Assembly (NCBI GenBank): GCA_037954665.1
Contig: JBBMOL010000021.1
Span: 3,968,001 to 4,032,000, forward strand
DNA length: 64,000 bases
From: Laguncularia racemosa
Lineage: Eukaryota; Streptophyta; Magnoliopsida; Myrtales; Combretaceae
Direction of reading: 5' to 3'
The notes beneath the pieces were generated by a model. The model did no database searches, was not told the origin of the DNA, and saw only the letters and a program-made list of their open reading frames with translations. This document shows, in pieces, positions 47,277-59,448 of the stretch; positions within the stretch are counted from its first letter, which is position 1, and each line of letters opens with the position of its first letter. A program made the position numbers and the translations under genes.

Positions 47277-48317
47277 CTACGATGCAATATGCCCATATCC
47301 CTGGCACCTGAAACACTTAATGTCACGTAATCTAAAAGTAGATTTAGTTTTAGTGTTACCTTTTGAATAAGATGCCGGTGCCTTAGCCTTCTCTTCCTCC
47401 TTAGCTTTTGGTGATGATTTATTATTCTTCCAATTCGACTTCCATGATGAACTACAAGTTGAATTATACCTGGAAGAACTTGAAACTGGGTGATACCTTG
47501 AAGTACCGTTTCCCTTTAGCTGCTTCTCAACCTTGAATGCTTTATGCAATAATTCCTTAATATCTACATAATGTTGTAGATCAACAATATCAGCGGTCTC
47601 CCTATTCAATCCACCAATGAACCTAGCCATTTTAGCTTCATCATCCTCCTCCACCTTAGCTCTAATCATGGCTATTTCCATCTCCTTATAATAGTCCTCT
47701 ATACTTTTGGACCCTTATGTCAAACCCTGCAACTTCCTATGCAAATCCCTATAATAGTGATTAGGAATGAACCACTTTTGCATAATAGTTTTCATCTCCC
47801 CCCAAGTGCTAACAGGCTCCTCTCCAAACCGTCTCCTATTCCTAACCAGTTGATCCCACTATACACTTGCATACTCAGTGAACTCAACTGCTGCAAGTTT
47901 AATCTTCTTGTCCTCTAAATTGTTATGGCACTCAAATATGTGATCAACCTTTCGCTCCCACTCCAAGTATAATTCTGGGTCATTCTTCCCTTGAAAGGAA
48001 GGTATTTTCATCTTTATGCTACCCAAGTTACTATCTCTCCTTTGGGTATTTTCTCTCCCCATCACGAAATTATACTCTCCTAATTCAGTGTCCTCTTCTA
48101 ATTCCATTCTCACTCCCCTCCTCAAAAGCCTCTTAAATCTTCGACCCACTATAGTGCTACCCGTAGGCTCCCTACTCTGCTCCATCCTATTTATCCTTTG
48201 TTGGACTGGCTCCAACTCAGCCCTTATCATTTTTCTCATCTCACTCAACAACGCATCAAACATCAACTTATTATCTCCTACTCCCATCTCCCTTTTAAGT
48301 GAACTTTGGCCAGACAT
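47277..48317 (-). pseudogene. gag: CRM-like element 2 gag
   Basis: Start at 48317 (MSGQSS). It has a Met/Glu-rich N-terminus, then an SIKMKIPSFQGKNDPELYLEW segment as in element 1, then the gag core. Stops are TAG at about 47857 (Trp position in WWDQL) and TAA at about 47716 (Gln position). The CCHC knuckle (CFRCQGYGHIAS, then a TAG at 47277 in the Gln position, then Cys) closes the domain. Forms the particle and binds RNA. Confidence 0.82.
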
Positions 48318-48923
48318 GTTTGCTGCAACAAAGAACGTTAGTAATAAAAATATATCAAGGCCTCACAATTCACTCCCTCACGTGTTGACACTCAAAGATA
48401 TGTATACACTCGTGTATCTCACAATTTGATTTTCCATGATAAAATTCTCACCAATCTACTCTCCTTTGCAAATCCTTGCTCAAGAACTAACTCAATGAGT
48501 TTTTCTCCAAAATAAACCACTAGGATAAATCAACCAACAACTCAGAATTCCAACAACACAAGAATACGACAACTCAATGAATAACTACGATTGACCAATA
48601 TGGAATATTGTGAATTTGATAGGAAACAATGAACTCGAACAATTAAACAAACAACTAAAAAAAAATAAACTGGAATTTTTTTTTTTAATACAAATTTTCT
48701 GTTCTTTTTTTTTCTTTTTCATTTTGTGAAATTTACCAACTAACTAATTCAAGACAATAGAATTTCCTTTGGGATTTGGCAATTGGAATTTGTCGTTGTC
48801 GAAACAGAAAAGCAATTCCACGAACAACAACAACAATTTTTTTTTTTAAACTACGATAGAAAATTTATGCAATCAATTAAACAAAAATATTAACAAGGAT
48901 AGAGATTACCCGATTCAATGAAC

Positions 48924-48941
48924 CTTGGGTCTAATACCAAA
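48924..48941 (-). promoter_or_regulatory. CRM-like element 2 primer-binding site
   Basis: Minus-strand tttggtattagacccaag next to the 5' LTR; an initiator-Met type site with some substitutions. Confidence 0.75.
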
Positions 48942-49662
48942 TGACGCGAACCCTAGATATTGATCCAAAACCCAATGATCAATAAGGATTCAAACCCGAG
49001 AATCGAAATTGAATAAAAAACGAAACGTAACCCGACCCCAATCGAACCCGTCGATTAAAACCTAAGCTATCTGGATAGATTTCTCCAAGCGTTTAAGATG
49101 AAGAAATCGAAGGAAGTTCTATTCGCAAGAACTAAAGAAGAGAGGATTCTCTCAAGGTAATTTTTTTTCAAATTGATAAAACTATCCTTTCAAATGACAA
49201 AAAAAGGTGTTATATTCGAAAAAAAACACATAAGTTGGCGACTTAAATGCATATATGGTCAGCTTTGAAATAACGGAAGAAAACAAAAGGACGTTCCACG
49301 GATATCTAGGCTGGCACTACGCCAACGGCGCAAATTCGAAGGCTGGCGTTGCTTCCTTCAAGGCTGGCCAAGAAGGCCGACTCTCCTTTGCCTCTAGGCC
49401 GACGACCTTCCCTTTGCTGAAGGCTGTCGTTCCATCGTTGATGGCCTCCGCTTCGTCCGTGCTTTGATATATTATGTTTACTAACTCAGGACTTGAATTA
49501 AACTTGTGTTGACCTTCTTCTTGCTCTTAGAGTTCCATAACTAATCCTTGTAAGGCTTCTCCCACTCGCTTAGCTCTAGCTCTTGTCATTGGACCTCCAA
49601 TACCATGTAGCGGGTCATTAGACTTTGGCTCGTGAACTCTTGATGCTACTTGGTCCCCATCA
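48942..49662 (-). repeat. CRM-like element 2, 5' LTR
   Basis: Pairs with 43116-43808. Begins on the + strand tgacgcgaaccc (tgatgcaaaccc in the partner, again CpG-type changes). Confidence 0.88.
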
Positions 49663-49667
49663 TCGCG

Positions 49668-50526
49668 CCTTGACAGTTCCGAGTCTGACCTATCCTTAAG
49701 GGTTTTGCTCCATCTGGTGCAGAGAGGCACGGGAGCTTTCACTGTTGAGTTATTAAGATATCATAATTAACCAAGTGATAAGATAAATAAACCGGGTAGT
49801 GACCTAGGCACTGATGGTGGCTTTAGAATCCCCAACCCAAGGTCAAGGGGGGCGTAAACCCTAGACTTCACGTCAGTTACCGGAAGACCACGTGAGATGC
49901 TGCATTCATATAATTGTTCATGCATAGCATACGTTTAATATTTTAAATTGAATTTGCTTGCTTGTGTACATAGCATAGGTTTAATAACTTAACGTGAATT
50001 TTCTTGTGTATGTATATAGCATATGTCTAATATTTGATTTAAGTTTACTTGTGTGTGTACGTAGCATTGAAAGTGTTAGCACCCCATTCACTGAGCCATG
50101 GTGTGCTCAACCCCTCACAGACTTTATGCAGGTGACGATAGTGAAAGCGCGGGATGGGCTAAGATGTGAAGTGTTGAGAGTTTTGGAAGACCAAAACAGC
50201 GAAGTAAGATTTGTGAAGGATAGATTTACTTAGATGAAATGTTAGGACCTCCATGTGAATAGATTTTGAAGTTGAGAACCTAGGATTTATCCTATTTTAC
50301 AGATTAGTAGGGGATACTGATTCTCTGTGATAATGGTTGACCGTGGGGTACAAGATCCATAGTTGTGTTTTATTATCTAATTATATGTACTATAACTTGT
50401 TGTAGATGTAATTATTTACTTAGAGTCTTACGATCTCTGACTTGTAAGACGATTATCATGTAACGAGTGCACACGTGCCATGATAATTTTAGTAGAGGCT
50501 TCTAGGCCCCGTTTTGAAGCGTGACA
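49668..50526 (+). repeat. LTR H distal end
   Basis: Aligns inversely with 54417-55172 of LTR I: gtctagacttcacg-type, tgagccatggtgtgctca, tgttaggacctccatgtg, and a ggcttctaggcccc block before the terminal gcgtgaca. Confirms that 49668 continues directly from 43110 once CRM-like element 2 is removed. Confidence 0.7.
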
Positions 50527-52489
50527 CCTTGGGTTAGGGATTCCGAAGCCACTATCAATTCCCAAGTCTCACAACTCGGTTTTATTTCCCATTACTTAAT
50601 ATTTATGATTTATTCATTTGATCATCGGATGCTCCCGTGCAGTTGCAACAGTCGAAACAACACCCTCAAAGACAATCTAAACAAGGAACCGGCAAGGCAC
50701 GGAAAATCCCCTAGTCCAGTAGTTCACTCAGGACAGCTCAGTAATATCACAATTACTTCCAGATGCCCTATGATAGTGATGGTCTTCAAACTTATGTAAT
50801 GTCTCATGTAATGCATATCTTATTTTAGTTAAATCTCAACTTTTGATTAATCGACTTAAAGTGATCAATCAATAGACGATAAAAACCAATTTACATAAGG
50901 GAAGTAAAACAATTCTATTGACCATTCAACAAACAAGCATCAGACTATCATTTCAAATTTCAAAGTCGACCCATCATATCTTGCACTCTTGAACCCTTCT
51001 TCAATAGTGTGATTTTGCATCCATTGTAAAATTTTTATTTATTTATTTTTATTTTTATTTTGTTTTATTATTTTTTTTGTTTCAATGGAGACAAAAGAGA
51101 GGGCTAAGGATGGTATGAGCAAAAGGTGAAATGAATTTTTGGTGAAGAATGAAGGAAATTGAAATTTCAGTTCAGCACAACCTTTAGCACAGTTAATGCT
51201 GAGTCGGAAAAATGGTTAGAAGCAAGAAACATTTTAGCCATGCCCCGAGCACGGCCATGCTGGAGCTCGTGCTGAACCTGGCATTGAAGATAACGTGTTT
51301 CGAAGTCAGCACGGCCTTGAGCATGGCCATGCTAACACCTATGCTGACCTTGTTTACGAAAAACTACGAATGGATGCTTACTCCTACGTACTTTTTATAT
51401 GTAATTGTACTTCATATGTGTACATACATATACACACATGTATTAACACATACATATATAACTCGTACTTTCACACCTAAAAAGTGCGTATACTCACACA
51501 CATATATGTATATCCCCTTTTTCATATTTACTCCTACGTAATACAAATTTATACACATCCTTCACATGAATATAATGTATACGTATGTGATCACAAAGCA
51601 GCACAACTTGATATAACACATACTCAACAAATAATCACGCAATACAACACGTCATAGAGTCATACTTACCTAGGTCACATTGTTTCTCACTTCTACTCAA
51701 AATAATCCGTAGGTATCCTGTCAAATACTTTTTCCTTGCCTAAAACATAAGGAAAAATATATCATCAGATACTATTTAAGCTCAAGAATTTCATATCTAC
51801 CGTATTTCTAATTGATATTGTTAGTTCTAGGCTAAATGTAAGAATTTCTACATAAAAAGCCTTAACATCTGAACTTCGAAAAATAATCATGTTTCATGCA
51901 AAATTGGTTTTGTTGAGTTGCTCTTACCTCAAGGATCGCATTGATAGTCACAGTTCATGATTTGGAAGTCGTATGCAAAAACTACAAATTTTTTTCTAAA
52001 ATTTTTTTCTTCTTCTTCCTCTCCCCTTTTTCTCACGTTCTCTCTTCTTTCTAGAATTTTCTTTGGACTTCTGGTGTGTTCTCCTCATTTTCAATGCATG
52101 GTGTACTTTATATGGTCACTATGCATCTCACCAACTTAGCTTTTTATTATTTTGTTTTTAGTTATTAATAAATTATTAATTAAAATCTTAAAATTTAATT
52201 TTTTTATTATGAAATTTTACATTTAAGAGTTTTACTATTCGAATTATAATTATCCATTTGAAAATTTTATTTAAAATTTTAATTTTGTAATTTCCTATAA
52301 TTTTCTTATTTAACCTAATATAATTTGTAATTTAAGTTTCGAGAAGTATATATTCTTTATTTTAAATTCTCATGATTTATAATTAATTTTCGTAGTATTT
52401 TTCTAGTGTTATATTTTACGAATTTCGTAGGTTTTACAATTTTTCTTACCCTTATGTTAATTTTTCTTGTACTATATATATAAATTACA
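50527..52489 (-). repeat. Element N 3' LTR, right part
   Basis: 50527-50960 aligns in the same orientation with LTR I at about 55000-55400. 51190-51350 holds repeated gcacggccatgct-like blocks. The right end (minus-strand tgtaatttatatat) adjoins the polypurine tract. Confidence 0.6.
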
Positions 52490-53480
52490 TTCTCCCCTCC
52501 TTACATAAACTTTCATCTTGGAAAGTTACCTGTGTTCAAAAAAAAGTTTTGGATGCTTTTTTCGCATTTCTTCTTTTAATTCCCAAGTCACCTCACATTT
52601 TGTTTCATTGGTCTAATGTACCTTGATGTAGGGAATCACTTTTCTTCTCAATACTTGTTTTTTCGTATCCACGATTCTTACAAGTCTTTGAATAGAGGAT
52701 AAATCTAGTTATGCATTTGAGGGTTCCAAAGCACCTACTTGATCCAGATTTGGCACAAATTTCCTTAGCATAGATACATGAAACACCTCTTGTAACCCTT
52801 CTAAACTTAGTGGTAGAGTTAACCTATAAGCGATATTACCAATTTTTTCCAAAATTTCAAATGAACCCACATACCTTTGGTTTAACTTCTCTCTTAGACT
52901 AAATTTGACTACTCCCTTAGTTGGATAAATCTTCAATAAAACCTTATCTCCTACTTAGAACTCTAAGGGGCGTCGCCATCTATCTACATAGCTTTTTTGG
53001 CGACTTTGAGCAAAAAGAATTTTCTATCATATCACCTTTACTTTATCTACACCTTCATGCACTATCTTTAATCCAATTATCTATCTCTCACCAACCTTGT
53101 CCCAACGTAAGGGAGATTTTCACTTTTTGCCATAAAGTGCTTCATATGGAACCATCATAATAGTTGCGAGATAGTTGTGATTGTATGCAAATAATAACAA
53201 AGGTTAGTTATCATTCTAATTACCTTCCTGGTTCAAAGCACATGCTTACAACAGGTCCTCTAACATTTATATAGTCCTTTGTCCTTTCAAACTATCCTTT
53301 AGTTTGAGAATGAAAGGAGGTGCTAAATTGCAGTTTGGTACCTAAATCCCTATGTAAACTTCACTAGAATCTACCATAGAACCGTGTATCCCTACCAGAA
53401 GTTATAGTGACTGAAACATCATGTAATTTGATAATTTCCTTAATATACAGCTAAGCAAGGCTTTCTAATATAATGTTCAC
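52490..53480 (-). pseudogene. Element N integrase relic (Tekay/Del-like)
   Basis: Minus-strand fragments of a gypsy integrase. The core remnant near 53430-53280 is RDTRFYG, then GTKLQFSTSFHSQTKG. The C-terminal domain at 52709-52936 includes LNQRYVGSFEILEKIG, AYRLTLPLSL and VFHVSMLRKFVPN. A terminal VHWTNETKCEVTWELKEEMR segment runs to about 52510, typical of Tekay/Del pol ends. Many stops and frameshifts. A polypurine tract (minus ggaggggagaa) lies at 52490-52500. Upstream pol and the 5' LTR are not seen; the element is truncated near 53480. Confidence 0.72.
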
Positions 53481-54411
53481 AAAGATAAATATTAAAAAGT
53501 TTATAAATTTAAGTTAATTAACTTAATTATTCATAATAGCAATTATTAGCAAAACATTATGGGATCATATTAAATGATAATATATACTTAACAAATATAA
53601 AGTACTATTTACTTTCTTCCCAAATATGCAAATATCATAAACCTCTATATTACTCTTTTTTTTCTTTTTCTTTTTCTTTGTTTGCAAAATATATGAATAA
53701 TTTCTCTAAGTGACATGTCCATACATATTTCTTTCTTTATTATGTCCCCTTTATCTTTCTAATTGAATTATAATCAATCAATTATGACTATGACGAATAT
53801 TAATACTTAAAAATAAAGAATTTATGACAAAGATTGACATTATTTGCATTACTAGGTTTTAATGAATTCGCAATATCATTATTTCTATATTTTGCTTGTG
53901 CCTATGATTAAATTAGTTTATGGGAACAATTCAACACTTAACTACCATATGACAATCAAACTTGTCAACGGAAAATCGAAGGGTAAAAAAAAAAATGTCA
54001 AATTTTAAAGGTTTTACTTTTACTAGCTCATAAGCATATGTGTCTAGATAGCAAAAGGAAAGCAAAAGTGGTGAAAAAGAACCACGAGCAAGTAAGTCAA
54101 CACATTATAAAGGAAAATGAGCAATATGCCACCTAAGCCAACAAAGGTTGCAAGAAGACCACGTTTTAGCTACATAATTAGGTTTGGGTACATATTAGAA
54201 AAGAGAGACTCTTAGTTAAGTGGCAGCCCATATTATAATAGAAAGGAGATAATCCACTTCAACTAATTGAGAATATCAACATCAATGCTCATAAGTTGCA
54301 TCTTTTAGATGAGTATAATATTAGTACTACTTTTTTTGTTTCTAATTTATATCTTTTGGATGTAGGTGAACATATAGGGACAAATTCTCATGAGTAGAGT
54401 AAGAATTGTCA
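53481..54411. other. AT-rich intergenic DNA, nothing recognised
   Basis: No supported gene; pyrimidine run near 53650-53690. Confidence 0.45.
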
Positions 54412-54416
54412 CGCCT

Positions 54417-57093
54417 TAAAAGGGGGCCTAGAAATTTCCACTAAAATCATCATGGCACGTGTGCACCCATTACATGATAATCGTCTTACGAGCCAGAGAT
54501 CTTAAGACTCTAAGTATTTAATTACACTTATGACTAATCATACTATATACAATTAGATAATAAACTAAAACTATGGATCCCGTATCTCACAATTAATCAT
54601 GATTGTAGAGAATCGGTATCCCCTACCAACTAGTAAAATAGGATAAATCCTAGTTTGCTCAAATTTGAAATGCTATTTACATAGGGGTCCTAACATTTCG
54701 TCTAAGCAATCTATCCTACACAATTCTTACTTTATCGTTCTGGTCTTACAAAACTCTCGACACTTCACATCTTATCCCATCTCGAGCATTTGAAATCGCT
54801 ACTTGCAAAAAGGGTCTATGGAGGGGTGAGCACATTATGCCTCAATGAATGGGATGGTAACACTTTCAATGCTATGTACACATAAGCAATTTCAAATCAA
54901 GTTATCAAAACATCTGCTATACATGAACAACCATACGAATGCAGTATCTCACGTGGTCTTCCGGTAACCAACGTGAAGTCTAGGGTTTACACCCCCCTTG
55001 ACCTTAGGTTGGGGATTCTGAAGCCACCATTAGTGCCCGGGTCTTACTTACATCTTCATTTCTCTTATCACTTATTTAAGCTATGTCTTAGCTTTAATGT
55101 TTTAGGCTCAGGTGCCTCAATACACCAAGCATTATACCCTCAAGAGACAGGCTAGACTCGGAACCGTCAAGGTGCGACAATCCCCTAATCACTTAGTTCT
55201 CACTTGGTAGAACAATGATCCTCGGATCACTTCCGGCGCATCCTATAGCAGTGATGGCCTTCAATCACATGCAATTTCTCGTGAAAATGCATGTCAAGTT
55301 TTAATCGAGTCCTCTTCTTTAATTAATTGAATCGAAGTGACCAATCAACATATATATTCGCAACTAATTATCATTTAAGTCAATGAAGTAACTACTAAGA
55401 ACAATCCATAGGGACCCAGTGAAGTCCCATAAACAATCCACTACATCTCATTGTCACACGTACTACAACAGGCAAGGATCATGCATTTCACCCCACAGAT
55501 CAACAAAGGAAATCAGACCAAGCGAATGTAAACTATCTAGCTATACACAAGGTCTTGGTTACTTGACACCTTTATGCCATTTGACTTAATGTCAAATCAA
55601 CCACTCGGGATTGATTTATGACTATTATTCCTTGACACCTCTATGTCATCACACTTGTTAAGTACATTGTTATTCACATATCCAAGAGCCAACAAGGTCG
55701 TCTCGTATATTCCTTCTAATTCCTCAATACATCTATGTATAATATATATGTATATATATACATAGGCTTATAAACATAGTTTCACCTAAAGGACAATTAT
55801 GCTAGGCACCTCCCCCCACTCACTTAAGAGGGCAAGAAGATAGAATTGTTAAGTTGTAAAAATCAAAGTTACACTCATGATTTATATGGTTATGTTCATT
55901 AGTGTATTCTATAGACATAATAGGAAAATAGGTTTGCCTAAGCATATGTACACATTTAGAAGTGAACTCTGACATGTATACATAATGATATTTATATATC
56001 CTATTCCAACTATGCACACCTACTCATTAGCTATAGAAGGAAAAAGCTAGGTTTATATATCTTGGTTTTGTTTGAAGAAAACAATTTTGAATCATGGGTT
56101 AGGCCTATGGTAATAGCACTAGCAATATAGTGGTAAGTGCTATCATTAAGGTAATGATGTTTAAACCCTTAGATCATTCTATCCTCTACACTATTTATGA
56201 ATTCTTTCCTAAACTCATTAATCCCCACTATATAACTCAAACTCAGCAATAATCACATTCAATTGCAAATACAACAAACCAACAATTTCACATACATAGC
56301 ACATCAACATACAACATAACATTGTAGCATATCATTAAGTTTCCCACTCACCTGTTTAAGGTCATCATAGTCCTAACCGGAGTCGAGTGATTCCAATGTT
56401 AATCACTTTACCTAACAAGGAAATAAAATAAAATATAATGAATATTTACAATCTAAATCAAGCCTCATATTAACCTAAGGTACTAAGTAAGGTTAGTTAA
56501 TTTTCTGATTATGCCCAATTTAGTATTTTAGTTATAATTTCTTCATTTTAAATTCATGCTTCATAATCTTATAATTATAATAGGACAACCATATCTCGCA
56601 TACATTGTCATCATATTCTACTTAGTATCTTTTTAAACAACCCAATAGAAAATAGGTGTTATAGTTTAATTGTTTATTGTTGTATGATTTGTTCTATTTA
56701 ACACTAGGAAAGTAAAGCTTGAAATATTGTAATGTGAAGGAATATGTTTCATGAAAGGCAAACAGAATTGACTCAATAGGTAGTGACTCACTAGAAACAA
56801 AAATCAAAATGGAGAATGGAGAAGTAGCCAAGCATTGACGTTCATGATGATGCTTATGATGGAAGGAAATGGACAGGAGGATTAACTAATGAAGCTTGTA
56901 AAACGGGTTGGGGTCACCTTCTTCTTGAGCCAACTTCAACTATTCCTTTTCCATCTCCCTAGAGTTTGGATAGAAATTATGGAAATAGAGTTGCAATAGG
57001 AATTAAGGCTAGAAATGAATATCAATCAAAGTAGATCAAGAAATGAGATTTTATCACCTTCATTATCTCTAAGATCACAGAAGGCTAAAACCA
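54417..57093 (-). mobile_element. LTR I (probable solo LTR), relative of LTR H
   Basis: The + strand begins tgtcacgcc at 54417. Homology to LTR H in inverse orientation is clear to about 56420. The flank agaat (54412-54416) is found again after a CA at 57092-57093 (57094-57098), which would make a 2677-bp solo LTR. That right boundary is tentative, since a 5-bp match could be chance. No coding content. Confidence 0.5.
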
Positions 57094-57098
57094 AGAAT

Positions 57099-57698
57099 GA
57101 GATCAAAATTTGATGACTCGTTAGAGTAGGTGATGTATCAAGAACAATTTGGTTAGATTACATGGACTTCCATCAAGTGCCTTTAGTTGCACGATCAATG
57201 GTCTCTTTCATAACCTTCTCCCTAGATACAAGCTCCTCTTTATCCATGCTCTTGGTTCCAAACCACTACTAGAATGACATCGCACTTAGTTTTGAACTAT
57301 TGATTTTGTTGCAACTTCTTCAGTTATAAGAGTGGCCTTTGACTTGTCTACAATTCTTGAGGTTGTTAATGAGATGACAATATGATGACGAGCACCCATG
57401 CAAGAGCATGTTGAGAGTGAAGGATGAGTTTCCACAATAACTAGAGCTATAATCTATGCTCGCTTCATCACATCCTGAGTGTTGCTAGAGAAAGGGCGAG
57501 GAAAATTTCGATATATATATATACACAGTGAGAATAGAATTGCGAATACCAATCGTTAGATGATCTTGTTTGCTACTATTCAATTGATAATCAATTTGTC
57601 TAACCTATGGATCACTGGCAGCTCTTCTAGGAGTGACGAAGGTTCAGTTTCCTCCAGTTATCGCCATCATCGGTAGCATTCCTTAGCTCCTCATGGCT
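57099..57698. other. Unassigned sequence
   Basis: Short open minus-strand stretches occur near 57150-57230 and 57620-57670 but I recognise no domain. Contains a short (AT) run near 57513-57526. Confidence 0.35.
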
Positions 57699-57896
57699 CC
57701 CTGCTACCTTCTCGATGGATCATCATCATTTGAGATGGTGAACGAGCAGGATAAAGATAATGATGCAATCTCCCTAGGCCTTAATTCTTTGTCATCCTTT
57801 AAATTCACTCCATTAACTCTTTCTTCCTCTGCTTCATCACAACTACTAAACCCATCAGGAGCAGCATCATTAGGCTCCTTCTCACAATTATCCCAT
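57699..57896 (-). other. Open acidic stretch next to the myosin relic
   Basis: The minus-strand frame of the myosin relic stays open after its TAA and reads an acidic, Ser-rich segment (EKEPNDAAPDGFSSCDEAEE and onward) to a TAG near 57699. It does not match the myosin XI region expected next. It may belong to another relic or be chance. Confidence 0.3.
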
Positions 57897-58253
57897 TAAG
57901 CTAGATCTTGCAGCTGGTCAGCTTTCTTTTCTGTGGCTTCAAGCTTCTTACTCAAATCGCCTATTAGGGCCTAAGTAAGAGAGCATGCTCATTTTGTCTC
58001 CTCTGCTCTTTGTACTTGCAACCTTTCAATCTCAATTGTAGATTTATTGATTTTTTTTCTATTTTATTTTTTTTCTTCTGTATCCCCAACAATAACAAAA
58101 GCATCCTTCACAATTGAAGGTGCTTCTACTAAGGTCTTCATAGCTGCCTCTCGCTCTTTTATAATCATCGACCAAGCTTCTTCTACCTCGAGTGTCACAG
58201 GATGATGATAGCAACATTCATTTGCCATTGGAAACAAAATTTGTTCCTAGTAT
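57897..58253 (-). pseudogene. Myosin XI relic, coiled-coil part
   Basis: Minus-strand segments in order: IIKEREAAMKTLVEAPSIVK, then VIVGDTEE, a frameshifted IEIERLQVQRAEET, and DLSKKLEATEKKADQLQDLA. These correspond in order to the end of the neck and the coiled coil of plant class XI myosins (KEREAARKAIEEAPP, DTEK, KKLEETEKK..QLQ type). Several frameshifts and stops are present. Its neighbour to the right, across element B, carries the preceding motor and neck segments on the same strand, so element B landed in this already decayed or later decayed gene copy. Myosin XI moves organelles along actin; this copy cannot be functional. Confidence 0.68.
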
Positions 58254-59448
58254 GATGTACCTAAAACCAAGATTAAGCACATACAAAAACCAATTTGAAA
58301 GACAAACAAACAATGTCAATCAAACTAGTCTCAATCACATGAACAATGGTGTCAAATCTCAATGTTTATAACCAATTCTTCCAATGAGGATGTGATCAAT
58401 CTTAACTATCCAAATTAGATTGCTCTGATACCAAAAGATGATATGCTCAAAACCACTTTCAAGCACAATCAAATGACTCAAGAAAACAAACTCAAAAGCA
58501 ATCACAAAACCGGTTCTAAAAGGGTAAAATTGCGTGATCCCTAGTGAAGGTGCAATGAAATCCAAATACTCAATGATGCAATTGTGATACCACAATAATA
58601 ATCTCTTCTAACATCACACTAATCACATATAATCCTACGTAAATAATTCACATTCTCGAATAATTCTTCAATTCTAAGAACCCCTTTCCACAAGTGATAA
58701 TCAAGTTTCAAGAAGTAATCTTAGAGGAAGAACCGAATTCAAATGCAAAGTATCTCAATTAAGCACAAGAATTCGAAAATAATAGGAAGCAAATCTATCC
58801 AAGAACTATCTCAATTCACCCCTAGATATGACACACTAGAGAAGAAAAGAAATCACAACAAAATGAAATTGATATTACTCACAATTTCAAGGTGTTGCAC
58901 TCGCCACAATTTCAACTCTTGGGATTGAAATTGATAAGAGTTTTGAACTAAGGAAAGAACCCTAATTCACACATGAAATGTGTCTCTTAATTCTGCAAAA
59001 TATGGCCTCCTCAAACCCTCTCTTAAGCAAGTATTTATACTTGTTATTCATAGGGTTAAAAAGTGCTCAAAATTACAAGTTTGCCACTTTTAAGATAGCT
59101 AACCCTAAATGAAGATTACAAAGAAATAAAAGTATCCCAAAACCAAAATACAACCAAAATAGTTCATAAAACAATTACAAGATACAAAATAACCTAAGTC
59201 TTCATGATCCAATGCCTTGAAATAGAAAACAATCGCAGCGGATCTTTGATTGTCATCCTGAAAAATGTTTTGTGTCCAACAGGAGTTGCAGGACATATTG
59301 GCATCTCATGGAGAATTATCATTGTACCTGTAAGATTATTCTCAATTTTTTTATTAGAAATAAAGACATAAGGTAAAATATGAGCAATTTGGATCATCAT
59401 CCAAATTGGGTTCTGAAAAGGTCGATAGTGTCAGAAATTTTCCCATCA
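58254..59448 (-). repeat. Element B 3' LTR (long form)
   Basis: Outer terminus at 58254; an embedded terminus (tgatatgctc at 58439) preceded by a primer-like gctctgataccaaaaga (58422-58438). TATA box on the minus strand near 59030-59040. The frame ending near 58359-58595 is LTR sequence, repeated in the partner, and not a gene. Confidence 0.88.

Larger units (their letters stand above)
43116..49662 (-). mobile_element. CRM-like chromovirus element 2 (all pol domains present)
   Basis: 6547 bp, LTRs 43116-43808 and 48942-49662. Flanks are ttgtg (43111-43115) and tcgcg (49663-49667); the uninterrupted relative at 55173 reads tcgca, so the left flank is explained by two CpG-to-TpG changes. Minus-strand order is primer site, gag, protease, reverse transcriptase, RNase H, integrase with C-terminal motif reading into the 3' LTR. 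About twelve in-frame stops and one frameshift make it defective, but all catalytic domains can be recognised. Confidence 0.88.
31309..50526 (+). mobile_element. Giant solo LTR H, split by element G and CRM-like element 2
   Basis: Net length about 5.5 kb after removing G (33477-40604) and CRM-like element 2 (43116-49662). It sits inside the LTR of N, with flanks tcttg (31304-31308) and ccttg (50527-50531), a 5-bp duplication with one transition. Its end, gcgtgaca, and the 862 bp before it match LTR I in inverse orientation, as do 41800-43110. Its upstream part holds a TATA region, a pyrimidine-rich leader, low-complexity tracts and a captured host gene fragment. No internal element region is attached. 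Confidence 0.65.
30706..52489 (-). mobile_element. Element N 3' LTR (Tekay/Del-like), split by solo LTR H
   Basis: Pieces 30706-31308 and 50527-52489 (about 2.56 kb net) are the two halves of one minus-strand LTR. The sequence around the break (ccccccttgatctt on the left, ccttgggttagggattcc on the right) matches the uninterrupted order in LTR I near 55000. On the right the LTR adjoins a polypurine tract and a Tekay/Del-like pol end (52490-53480). The sense end is ggcgtgaca (+ strand tgtcacgcc at 30706). A TATA-like catataaagt lies on the minus strand near 52110. Old and degenerate. Confidence 0.65.

Noticed and set aside
54417..57093. DNA transposon with tgtcacgc inverted ends pairing 50526 and 54417
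   Set aside because: The inverted relation is explained by two LTRs of one family in opposite orientation, with a Tekay/Del-like pol relic between them.
57620..57670. Possible WRKY-like segment (DDGDNWRK) on the minus strand
   Set aside because: Only a few residues match and the WRKYGQK core and zinc-binding residues are not found.
58359..58595. 78-residue frame repeated at 62359-62595
   Set aside because: The repetition is explained by the two LTRs of element B; no evidence of a gene.
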